The position numbers and the translations under genes are program-made. A stretch of DNA of 64,000 nucleotides, taken from assembly GCA_017539905.1 (NCBI GenBank), contig JAFYBZ010000022.1, positions 1-64,000 on the forward strand, in the 5' to 3' direction. The stretch comes from Clostridia bacterium. GTDB taxonomy: Bacteria > Bacillota > Clostridia > TANB77 > UBA1234. The notes under the pieces are model-generated. The model had not been told where the DNA came from, ran no database searches, and saw only the letters and a program-made list of their open reading frames with translations. This document shows, in pieces, positions 26,039 to 34,304 of this stretch (the first letter of the stretch is position 1; each line of letters starts with the position of its first letter).

Positions 26039-28210
26039 ATGAAAGTTCAAAGCGGTTATATTAATGATAGTAATAGAAATAAGACATTTAGAAATATTGC
26101 AATTGTTTTTTTAGTGGCATTAGTATTAGTAGTTCCTGTTTTTACTGTTGTAAAAACAATTAATTACAATATGTATATGGATGTTATTTCAGAATTTGGA
26201 TCAGAATCTGAAACAGCAAAAGCCTTTAATCAATTTGAAATTTCGGGAGCTATATATAGTTTTAATTGTATCTTATGTGTCTTATCTATTATTGTTCAGT
26301 TGGTATACTGGGCTCCTATACTTAAGGAATCTTTATTAAATAAAAAAGTAAGTATAAAAGAAAAACTTGCCAAAAACTGGCCTGTAATATTACTTGCAAT
26401 ATTTATGGCATGGACTTCAGTTGGTTGCATTCAAGCAGGTATGGAAGCAAATGCTGAAAAGTATGTTAAAAATCATTCTAGTGGTGATAGTGAGTATGAG
26501 TATTACTTGGGAATAGCTAATTGGAGCTCTACGGATAGAATGTCCAATTCAGCTGATAGAAGTTGGAATGGATGTAACAATCTAAAAGACGGATATTTTT
26601 CATTCATGTTTTATGCAACTGTAATGCTTAATGTATTAATGCTTGGAAATGAAGCAGAAGACAAAAAGAAGTGGATAATTAGAGTCTTCATGGTTTCTTC
26701 ATTTATTATTGGATTTATAAATATACTTTGTTTCTTTAATCCTATATTCTTGAAGAATATTGTTGATTGGAAGAGATACACATTTAATAACTCGAACCAC
26801 TTTGCATACTATTTTTCTGTAGTTACAATTATGTCTGTTGTAATGTTTATGAAGGAAGAAAATATTTTCTTCAAGGTATTAGCATTCTTGAATACTATTA
26901 ATTATTTCTTCATTATGATAATGAACAATACCTTTGGAGGACAAATAGGAATTGGCTTTGCTATGTTATTCATATTAATTGTTTCTCTAATTAGGTTAGT
27001 CTCTAGACATAAAGTTAAAGAGTTTATTTTGTTTTTAGTAACATTAGTATTCTTCATATATTCATGCACATGTTTGTCTTATTTTGAATCTAAAAGATAT
27101 GTTAAAGACAAATCGGAGTTTTCAGTTACATCTTTTAGATTTACGTTTTTAGGCAATTCATATCAATTCTATCGTAATTCTTTGACTGAAGATGAAGCGA
27201 ACGAATTAAAGATACAAAATACAACTATAAATGGTAAACCGGTTGCATGGGGTACTGCAATTAATAAGCTTGATTATAATCCTACTTCAAATGTTATATA
27301 TAACATAAAGGAACTAATGGTAGATGCTGAGTCTATTTTTAAATACTTTAAGCCAAACTCAAGCGATACAAGTTCGGGTGAGTCTCTAAGTGGAGAAGAA
27401 AAAGACAATTCATTAAAAGTTCAAGATTCTGGTGAGGAGATAAGCGGAAACGCTGAAACTAAAGATATATCTTCTATTGGATCAGGACGTGGACCAGTTT
27501 GGATTCGCTCTTTAGACTTAATGAATCAACGTCCATTATTTGGATGGGGACTTGAAAACTTATTAAATGAATTCTATCAACAATATAATATTGGTGAAGG
27601 TAGAACTCATAATTTGTTATTGCAATTAGGTGGATGCACAGGTATTCCTGGTGTATTAATGTACTTTGTTGCAATATTAGCTATTTTCTTTAAGTCTATA
27701 TATGATGTTAAACTAAGAAGATTTGGCAAGACCGGAATTATTATTGTTTCTATTGTATTTGTTGTTTCAACTATCTTGTTAAATTTGATAATACATAAAG
27801 TTACAGACAAATTATTATTTAATGGAATATTCACAGTTATGATGTGGGCATTCTTATATATGGTAATATTCTTTAAGAATGTTAGATTAAGAGTAAAAGA
27901 TTGGAACTTCTTTGAATATATAGGTGCTGCAGTATTTGTTTCATATGTTTCTAGTGCATTGGTAGGTAATTCTGCATTTTATACATCACCATACTTTATG
28001 ATATTCCTAGGTATTCTTCTTTATGAAGTTCTTCATAAGACACCTAGATTTGAGACTGAGCTTGCAGAAGAAGGGCCAAAATCAGAAATCATAGAAAAGA
28101 AAGAAAATGTTGAAAAAATAGAGGAAGTTAAAGAAGAAAGGGAAGTAAAAGAAGTAAAAGATAATAATCAAAAGAAGAGTAACAAAAATAAAAAGAAAAA
28201 GAGGAGATAA
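26039..28210 (+). CDS. O-antigen ligase/polymerase-like membrane protein
   Basis: 723 aa with about 10-12 hydrophobic segments and a large external loop (residues about 355-490) rich in Ser/Gly/Glu. The Wzy_C-type region includes SIGSGRGPVWIRSLDLMNQ, LFGWGLENLLNEFY and GEGRTHNLLLQLGGCTGIPG. The C-terminal tail (about residues 675-723) is a Lys/Glu helix ending in a run of Lys and Arg. It probably polymerises or ligates the glycan begun by the preceding sugar transferase. The hisS gene begins 5 bases after its stop. Confidence 0.88.
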   Translation: MKVQSGYINDSNRNKTFRNIAIVFLVALVLVVPVFTVVKTINYNMYMDVISEFGSESETAKAFNQFEISGAIYSFNCILCVLSIIVQLVYWAPILKESLLNKKVSIKEKLAKNWPVILLAIFMAWTSVGCIQAGMEANAEKYVKNHSSGDSEYEYYLGIANWSSTDRMSNSADRSWNGCNNLKDGYFSFMFYATVMLNVLMLGNEAEDKKKWIIRVFMVSSFIIGFINILCFFNPIFLKNIVDWKRYTFNNSNHFAYYFSVVTIMSVVMFMKEENIFFKVLAFLNTINYFFIMIMNNTFGGQIGIGFAMLFILIVSLIRLVSRHKVKEFILFLVTLVFFIYSCTCLSYFESKRYVKDKSEFSVTSFRFTFLGNSYQFYRNSLTEDEANELKIQNTTINGKPVAWGTAINKLDYNPTSNVIYNIKELMVDAESIFKYFKPNSSDTSSGESLSGEEKDNSLKVQDSGEEISGNAETKDISSIGSGRGPVWIRSLDLMNQRPLFGWGLENLLNEFYQQYNIGEGRTHNLLLQLGGCTGIPGVLMYFVAILAIFFKSIYDVKLRRFGKTGIIIVSIVFVVSTILLNLIIHKVTDKLLFNGIFTVMMWAFLYMVIFFKNVRLRVKDWNFFEYIGAAVFVSYVSSALVGNSAFYTSPYFMIFLGILLYEVLHKTPRFETELAEEGPKSEIIEKKENVEKIEEVKEEREVKEVKDNNQKKSNKNKKKKRR

Positions 28211-28215
28211 TCTCT

Positions 28216-29523
28216 ATGGCAAAAAATATTGTTGAGCCACGTACTTTGCCTGGCTTTATGGAGCTTTTACCTGAAGATCAAATTGAATTTGATAGAATCA
28301 AGAACATCATAGAAGAAACATATAAAAGATTTGGATTTCTACCAATCGATACTCCTATTATTGAAGATTCAAATGTGTTACTTGCAAAAGCAGGTGGAGA
28401 GACAGAAAAGCAAATTTATAGATTTAATAAAGGAGATAATGATTTATCTTTAAGATTTGACTTAACCGTTCCTTTGGCAAAATATGTTGCAAAGAATCAA
28501 GGCGTTTTATCATTTCCATTTAGAAGATATCATATCGGTAAAGTATACAGAGCTGAACGTCCTCAAAGAGGAAGATATAGAGAATTCTATCAATGTGATA
28601 TAGATGTAATTGGAGATGGAGAATTATCTATTTCTAATGATGCGGAGATGCCTAGCATTATTTATAACATCTTTAAGCAGTTAGATTTTGGAAAATTCAA
28701 GATTAAGATTAATAATAGAAAGCTTCTTGGAGGATTCTTTGATAATCTTGGCCTACAAGATAAGATTACAGATATTTTAAGAATCGTTGATAAAATCGAC
28801 AAGATTGGTCAAGACAATGTTAAAGATATGCTTAAAGATTTAGGCGTAGATGATGGTAAGATTAATTCAATAATAGAATTTGTTGGCACAAAAGAAAATG
28901 TGATTCCATATCTTGACTCATTGAATATTGAAAATGAATTATTCAAAACGGGTTTAGAAGAAATAAAACTTGTTTCTAAATATATGATTTCATTTGGTAT
29001 ACCAGAAGATTACTTTATGATTGACTTAAGTATTGCTAGAGGCCTTGACTATTATACTGGTACTGTTTATGAAACAATCTTAGTAGATTATCCTGAACTT
29101 GGTAGTGTATGTTCAGGTGGAAGATATGATAACTTAGCAGAGTATTATACTAATAAGACTTTACCAGGTGTTGGTATATCAATCGGACTAACAAGATTGT
29201 TCTATGTGTTAAACGAATATAAACTATTAAAAGAGAATAAGCAAAAATCAATATCTAAGGTAATTGTATTACCTATGATAGAAGATTTAACATATCCAAT
29301 TAAAGTTGCTACAATGCTTAGAGAAAAAGGAATTAACACAGAAATTTTCCTAGAAGAAAAAGCATTTAAGAAGAAATTAAATTATGCCAACAAGCAAAAC
29401 ATCCCACATGTAATTATTGTTGGTGAGGATGAAGTTTCTCAGAATAAGGTAACATTAAAAGACATGACATCAGGTGAGCAAAAGACAATTTCAATTGAAG
29501 AATTAATAAGTGAGTTAAACTAA
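28216..29523 (+). CDS. hisS: Histidine-tRNA ligase
   Basis: Class IIa aminoacyl-tRNA synthetase, 435 aa. Motif 2 is FRRYHIGKVYRAERPQRG with YREFYQCDIDVIG. The histidine-specific block RGLDYYTGTVYE and motif 3 CSGGRYDNLAEYY and GVGISIGLTRL are present, plus a C-terminal HGTP anticodon domain (VIVLPMIEDLTYP onward). The anticodon domain and the RGLDYYTG motif argue for a true synthetase, not the HisZ paralogue. It is tightly spaced after the polysaccharide gene. Confidence 0.94.
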   Translation: MAKNIVEPRTLPGFMELLPEDQIEFDRIKNIIEETYKRFGFLPIDTPIIEDSNVLLAKAGGETEKQIYRFNKGDNDLSLRFDLTVPLAKYVAKNQGVLSFPFRRYHIGKVYRAERPQRGRYREFYQCDIDVIGDGELSISNDAEMPSIIYNIFKQLDFGKFKIKINNRKLLGGFFDNLGLQDKITDILRIVDKIDKIGQDNVKDMLKDLGVDDGKINSIIEFVGTKENVIPYLDSLNIENELFKTGLEEIKLVSKYMISFGIPEDYFMIDLSIARGLDYYTGTVYETILVDYPELGSVCSGGRYDNLAEYYTNKTLPGVGISIGLTRLFYVLNEYKLLKENKQKSISKVIVLPMIEDLTYPIKVATMLREKGINTEIFLEEKAFKKKLNYANKQNIPHVIIVGEDEVSQNKVTLKDMTSGEQKTISIEELISELN

Positions 29524-29541
29524 AGAAAAAGAGGTGAGACC

Positions 29542-30582
29542 ATGTTTGAAATAGCATTTTCAATATTTATCATAGCTTTAGGCTTAATACTACTTTCTAA
29601 AGGCGCTGACTTTCTAGTTGGTGGTGCCTCTAGAATTGCTAAAAAGCTTAAGATTCCAGAAATCATTATTGGTCTTACAATTGTTGCAATCGGAACTTCG
29701 CTTCCTGAATTGATAGTTAGTGTTACATCTGCAATACAAAATGATGCAGATATATCTATATCGAATGTAATAGGCAGTAACTTTGCAAATTTATTTTTAA
29801 TTATTAGCTTGTGTGCTGTTATAAAACCACTACATATTAGAAGACAAACAAGAAGAATTGACCAACCTTTAGTAGTTGTTGCTACACTGGCATTATTCTT
29901 GATGATTAGAGATAATATTATTTCTAAAGAAGAAGGTTGGTTTTTATTAGGATCGGCAGTTGCTTATATTATTTATACCATAATAGTTTCATTTCTACAT
30001 TCGAAGTTTAAAGAAGAAGAGGAAGAAGAAAAGCCCGAGGAACCAATTGTTAAAACTAAGCTATTTACTAGAACTAAAGTTGGTAAAAAGATTAGAAAAG
30101 TAACTAAACAATTATATTCAAAAGTTCCAGTTATTTTTTCTTTATTCGTTATAGCTTTGGGCGCTGCATTTCTTAAAATTGGGGGAGACTTTACAATAGA
30201 TGGAGTAAAACAAATTGCTCTTGCATTCAATGTCCCTTCAAAGATAATTGGTTTTACAATCGTAGCTTTAGGAACATCACTTCCGGAATTAATTACCTGC
30301 GTTAAAGCAACAAAAGCTGGTGAGCCTGACCTGGCAATAGGTAATATAGTTGGATCTCAATTATTTAACATCGTTTTAGTATTAGGTTGTGCAAGCAGTA
30401 TTGTTAATGTAAATGTTGAAAATAGTTTTTATTTGGATACATTTTTATTGCTTATAGGTAACATAATATTTATGCTTATACCAGGTTTCTCAAAGAAACA
30501 TGAAGTTGGCAGAATTGCAGGCGTTTGTTTCGTTGTATTCTACTTTGTTTACATAGCTTATAAATGCATTGTAAAAGCTTAG
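29542..30582 (+). CDS. Calcium/sodium antiporter (CaCA family)
   Basis: 346-aa membrane antiporter of the YrbG type with two inverted repeats of five helices. The paired alpha-repeat motifs are GTSLPELIVSVTSA with VIGSNFANLF, and GTSLPELITCVKATKAGEPD with NIVGSQLFN. A charged cytoplasmic loop (EEEEEEKPEEP) separates the halves. It probably exports Ca2+ in exchange for Na+ or H+. GAGGTGAG precedes ATG 29542; the unit ends in a strong terminator. Confidence 0.93.
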   Translation: MFEIAFSIFIIALGLILLSKGADFLVGGASRIAKKLKIPEIIIGLTIVAIGTSLPELIVSVTSAIQNDADISISNVIGSNFANLFLIISLCAVIKPLHIRRQTRRIDQPLVVVATLALFLMIRDNIISKEEGWFLLGSAVAYIIYTIIVSFLHSKFKEEEEEEKPEEPIVKTKLFTRTKVGKKIRKVTKQLYSKVPVIFSLFVIALGAAFLKIGGDFTIDGVKQIALAFNVPSKIIGFTIVALGTSLPELITCVKATKAGEPDLAIGNIVGSQLFNIVLVLGCASSIVNVNVENSFYLDTFLLLIGNIIFMLIPGFSKKHEVGRIAGVCFVVFYFVYIAYKCIVKA

Positions 30583-30647
30583 TTTTCATACTAAATCCAA
30601 TTATTACAAGTTCTTTAAATATATTGTATTATAGCTTTTTTTACTAT

Positions 30648-30688
30648 AAAATCTCTATAAGGGTATTAGGCCTTATAGAGATTTTTTG
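30648..30688 (+). terminator. Terminator after the antiporter gene
   Basis: The stem AAATCTCTATAAGG / CCTTATAGAGATTT is followed by TTTTTT; this 14-bp hairpin closes the asnS-to-antiporter run. Confidence 0.9.
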
Positions 30689-30706
30689 TATTCATGGAGG
30701 CTAATT

Positions 30707-31826
30707 ATGTCAAGTGTTTCGTATTTGTTTAGACGAATAACTAAAATGAATTATAAGCGGCCTATTTGAAACTATAAATAAAGTTAAAGAAAAGACAAAA
30801 AAGCCAAAGTTTTTGATTTTTCTTGATGTTATTTGGTGTGGTTTTAGATATGGCGCTGGATATACAGATTATGATGTTATTGGATTTTATAAATTAAGCC
30901 ACAAACAAAGAGTTACAATGATTACTCGCGGTAAGAACGATAAAATTGTTAAGAAGCTTAACAAAAGAGAATATTGGCATTTGTTTAATAACAAAAGCGA
31001 ATTTAATGAGATGTTCGCAAAATATATTGGACGTGAATGGATATTACTAAATCCTAATGAAGATGATTTAGGTAAATTTAGAGAATTTGTCTCAAAGTTT
31101 CATTTATTCTTTGCCAAACCAAATGATGGTCAATGCGGTAAGGGAATTCAAAAAATAGATATCGTTAATATAGATAAAATCTTAAAAGATAATAATATAA
31201 AAATTGAGCAAGAAGCAACAATTGGAGAATATACCAAAGAAATGCTAATAAATGATTCTGGAAAGCTTTACGACAAAAAGATTAAGGCTTTATACGATTA
31301 TTTGATTCGAAATAGACTATATTTGATTGAAGAGCCGATTAATCAGCATGAAGATATGCTAAGGCTAAATAGTAGCAGTGTTAATACAATTAGACTTGTT
31401 ACTGTAATGAACGAAAAAGAAGAAGTTACATTTATGGCAAGCTTTGTAAGAATAGGCAATGGAGTCAATGTAGTAGATAATTTTAATAGCGGTGGTATGA
31501 CTGCTAAATTAGATATAGATACTGGAAAAATTATAGAAGATGCTATAAATAAAGAAGGTAAGATATTTAGTGAACATCCTCTTACTAAGACAAAGATTGA
31601 AGGTTTTCAAATCCCTTGCTTCGAAGAAGCAAAGCAAATGGTAATTGAGGCTTGCAAGCTTAGCAAGTATGTTAGATACATTGGTTGGGATGTTGCAATT
31701 ACTAAAAATGGTCCAATACTTGTTGAGGGAAATCAATTCCCAGGACATGATATATATCAAGTTGCTGAAAAGATTGGTAAAGACGACTTAGGCGTATGGC
31801 CTAAATTTAAAAAAGCATTATCGTAA
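30707..31826 (+). CDS. Sugar-transfer-associated ATP-grasp protein, read through a +1 frameshift at CGG
   Basis: Frame 1 from ATG 30707 (RBS GGAGG) runs 17 codons to NYK, then CGG CCT ATT TGA. Skipping the C at 30758 gives GLFETINKVKEKTKKPKFL and FLDVIWCGFRYGAGYTDYD, continuing to 31826 for 372 aa. The continuation is an ATP-grasp domain of the sugar-transfer type, with RYIGWDVAI and VEGNQFPGHD as metal/ATP-binding blocks. Frame 2 has no well-placed start with an RBS near its beginning, while the upstream ATG does. The family is linked to exopolysaccharide modification, which fits the polysaccharide genes upstream. The exact reaction is unknown. Confidence 0.83.
30758..30761 (+). other. Candidate +1 frameshift site AAG-CGG-C (codon 18 of the ATP-grasp gene)
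   Basis: The zero-frame CGG must be read as C plus GGC (Gly) to join the RBS-bearing start to the ATP-grasp frame. TGA follows two codons after the CGG in frame zero. Confidence 0.75.
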
Positions 31827-31844
31827 TGTTTTATGGAGGTTTTT

Positions 31845-33104
31845 ATGGAGTTTATTTATGAAAATTCTAATGTTTTAGATAGTGAGATTGCAAAGTATAG
31901 TAAGAAAATAGTTGAGGCACATGAAATGCTTCATAATGGTACAGGAGAAGGGTCAGACTTTTTAGGCTGGGTTGGACTTGAATATGACAAAGAAGAGTAT
32001 GAAAGAATAAAAGAAGTTGCTCAAAGAATTAGAAGAGATTCAGATTATTTAATAGTAATTGGAATTGGTGGTTCTTATTTGGGAGCAAGAGCAGTAATTG
32101 AAGCCTTATCAAATAACTTCAGTGTTAAGAATGTATTGTTTGCTGGAAACAATATGAGCCCTGACTATTTAAATGATTTAATAGATTTTGTAAAAGATAG
32201 TGATTTTTCAATTAATGTTATTTCAAAGTCAGGAACAACAACAGAGCCTGCTATAGCTTTCTCAGTATTTAAAGACTTGCTAATCAAAAAATATGGAAAA
32301 GAAAAAGCTCGTGAGAGAATATACATTACAACAGACAAAGAAAAAGGCCTATTAAAGAAAGAGGCTATGTCTGAGATGTATGAGACTTTTATAGTTCCAG
32401 ACAATATTGGTGGAAGATTTTCAGTATTAACTCCAGTTGGACTACTACCAATTGCTGTAGCTGGAATTAATATAGACGCTATTATGCTTGGTGCATCTCA
32501 AGCTATGCAAAAGTATGAAAGTTTGCAAGATAATGAAGCGTATACATATGCTGCAATAAGAAATATTCTTCTTAAAAAAGGAAAAAATGTTGAAGTATTA
32601 GTAAACTATGAGCCAAAGCTTCATTATTTTACAGAATGGTGGAAACAATTATTTGGTGAAAGTGAAGGAAAGAATGGAAAAGGAATCCTACCTTATGGCG
32701 TAGATAATACTACTGATTTACATTCACTTGGTCAATATATACAAGATGGTCAAAGACTAATGTTTGAAACAGTTTTAAACGTTGAACATCCTTATAGAGA
32801 TATTAAAATTCCTGCACAAAGTGATAAAGACTTAGATTTCTTATCTTCCAAATCACTAAATGATGTTAATCATATGGCTATGGAAGGTACAATTATTGCT
32901 CATACACAAGGTGATGTACCAAATCTAATGATTACTATAGATAGAATAGATGAATTTAATATTGGATGGCTAATTTATTTCTTTGAGAAGGCTTGTGGAA
33001 TTTCTGGATATCTTTTAGGAGTTAATCCATTCAATCAACCAGGCGTAGAGGCTTATAAGAAAGAAATGTTTAGACTATTAAAGGAAGATACAATTATTGA
33101 ATGA
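31845..33104 (+). CDS. pgi: Glucose-6-phosphate isomerase
   Basis: Glycolytic isomerase of glucose-6-P and fructose-6-P, 419 aa. It has the SIS-fold blocks [17 protein letters not shown] and [16 protein letters not shown] and the catalytic block [19 protein letters not shown] 31845 is chosen because GGAGGT lies at 31835-31840; an in-frame ATG at 31833 overlaps it. The length is a little under that of other Firmicutes Pgi. No other glycolytic gene is adjacent. Confidence 0.96.
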   Translation: MEFIYENSNVLDSEIAKYSKKIVEAHEMLHNGTGEGSDFLGWVGLEYDKEEYERIKEVAQRIRRDSDYLIVIGIGGSYLGARAVIEALSNNFSVKNVLFAGNNMSPDYLNDLIDFVKDSDFSINVISKSGTTTEPAIAFSVFKDLLIKKYGKEKARERIYITTDKEKGLLKKEAMSEMYETFIVPDNIGGRFSVLTPVGLLPIAVAGINIDAIMLGASQAMQKYESLQDNEAYTYAAIRNILLKKGKNVEVLVNYEPKLHYFTEWWKQLFGESEGKNGKGILPYGVDNTTDLHSLGQYIQDGQRLMFETVLNVEHPYRDIKIPAQSDKDLDFLSSKSLNDVNHMAMEGTIIAHTQGDVPNLMITIDRIDEFNIGWLIYFFEKACGISGYLLGVNPFNQPGVEAYKKEMFRLLKEDTIIE

Positions 33105-33152
33105 AACTTGGCGGCTAATAAACGCAAATAATTATTTTAAGGAGGATTATTT

Positions 33153-33779
33153 ATGAATAATAATCAAAATTATCAACAACAACCACAACAAGGACAACAA
33201 CAACCACAACAAGGACAACAACAACCACAACAAGGACAACCAAATGGACAATGGCAACAACCGCCTCAAGGCCAACCAAATGGTCAATGGCAACAGCCAC
33301 CACAAGGACAATGGCAACAGCCACCACAAGGTTTTCAACAACCATATGGAGGTTGGCAACAACCACCTAAAAAGGGAATGAGTGCTGGATGTATTGTAGG
33401 ACTAATTTTTGGAATTCTATTTCTAATAGCTGTTGTTATTGGTGGAATTTTAATTGTTATGGGAGCAATGGTAGTTAATTCTGTAACGCAAGAATTTGAT
33501 GACATTGGTTCAGAATTTTATAATACAGCATTTGAATTGTATCTAGGTGATAATAAGCCTGCAAGCTCAGTATATAAATTAATGGCATCTGTTAGAGCTA
33601 ATAACGAAGATGAAGATGAAACAAATATTATAGACGTTGAAATAGAGTTAAATAATGGAACAGTATTAAATTACAATACATATAATAGTGATTTAATACC
33701 AAGCACAAGTACATATTATATTGAAGCGGAAAAGAATAATAAAGGATATATTAATAGAATCGAAATAGAAGAATTGTAG
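33153..33779 (+). CDS. PQQG-repeat membrane protein
   Basis: 208 aa. Residues 8-70 are a Gln/Pro/Gly/Trp-rich low-complexity tract (QQPQQGQ three times, then PNGQWQQPPQGQ-like units), followed by one membrane helix (IVGLIFGILFLIAVVIGGILI) and an extracytoplasmic domain of about 110 residues. That last domain resembles the C-terminal half of the next gene, so the two are tandem paralogues. Similar P/Q-rich cytoplasmic heads occur on many Firmicutes membrane proteins. Function unknown. AGGAGG precedes ATG 33153. Confidence 0.85.
   Translation: MNNNQNYQQQPQQGQQQPQQGQQQPQQGQPNGQWQQPPQGQPNGQWQQPPQGQWQQPPQGFQQPYGGWQQPPKKGMSAGCIVGLIFGILFLIAVVIGGILIVMGAMVVNSVTQEFDDIGSEFYNTAFELYLGDNKPASSVYKLMASVRANNEDEDETNIIDVEIELNNGTVLNYNTYNSDLIPSTSTYYIEAEKNNKGYINRIEIEEL
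33174..33365 (+). repeat. CAA-rich tandem repeat coding the Q/P/G tract
   Basis: The DNA is made of 21-bp units (about CAACAACCACAACAAGGA plus CAA), then longer units coding GQWQQPP. Near-identical copies suggest length variation by slippage. Confidence 0.85.
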
Positions 33780-33808
33780 TTGACTAAAGAAAAGAAGGAG
33801 GATTATTT

Positions 33809-34279
33809 ATGGATAATAATCAACAAGCACCACAAGGTCAAAAGAAAAAAAGTAATATTGGTATCATTATCTTAATAGTATTAGTATGTTTATTACCTGT
33901 TATAGCACTTATACGTGTAATGTTGATGTCGTTGGGGGTATTGTTGTTTAATCAAGCCTCTATTAATGCTGATAACGAATTATCAGGAATGCTTCAACAG
34001 TATATGCTTACATTTAATGCTAAATACGAAACTTTTCTTGGCGAAGAAAAGAAAAGCTCTGATGTAAGTCAGCTAATGAGTCTTGTTAGATTAAACAATG
34101 TGGATGTAACGGAAACACAAAAAATAGTGTTGAATATTACTTTTAAAGATGGACATTCATATACTATTGATGAAATATATAATGGAGGCCCACAATTATC
34201 TTCTTCAAGCACGTATGATGTTTCTGCAGAATATGGCAAAGATGGGTATATAAATATTATTAATATTTTTGAAAAATAG
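33809..34279 (+). CDS. Small membrane protein, paralogue of the preceding gene
   Basis: 156 aa: a short head with QQAPQGQ, one membrane helix (IGIIILIVLVCLLPVIALI) and an extracytoplasmic domain. The pattern FLGEEKKSSDVSQLMSLVR parallels YLGDNKPASSVYKLMASVR of the upstream protein, as do STYDVSAEYGKDGYIN and STYYIEAEKNNKGYIN. A tandem duplication with loss of the repeat tract is inferred. AGGAGG precedes ATG 33809. Function unknown. Confidence 0.82.
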   Translation: MDNNQQAPQGQKKKSNIGIIILIVLVCLLPVIALIRVMLMSLGVLLFNQASINADNELSGMLQQYMLTFNAKYETFLGEEKKSSDVSQLMSLVRLNNVDVTETQKIVLNITFKDGHSYTIDEIYNGGPQLSSSSTYDVSAEYGKDGYINIINIFEK

Positions 34280-34304
34280 TATTTTAAGGAGCAAATGATA
34301 AATA

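Noticed and set aside
12588..31826. Random sequencing or assembly errors as the cause of the four frameshifts
   Set aside because: Errors could break genes, but four independent ones all adding a C before GG in frame zero, with no errors at other codons and no homopolymer context, would be a very unlikely coincidence. Reads should still be checked.
12588..31826. Quadruplet decoding of CGGN as Arg instead of skipping C
   Set aside because: It gives the same frame, but would place Arg where the RNHCP family has the Gly of PGDR and the M24 family has Gly before the SFDTIV block. Gly fits better at three of four sites; the ATP-grasp site is ambiguous, so this is not fully excluded.
33147..33366. 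Leu- or Val-rich open frames on the minus strand opposite the Q/P/G tract
   Set aside because: They are mirror images of the low-complexity repeat, without RBS or family similarity.
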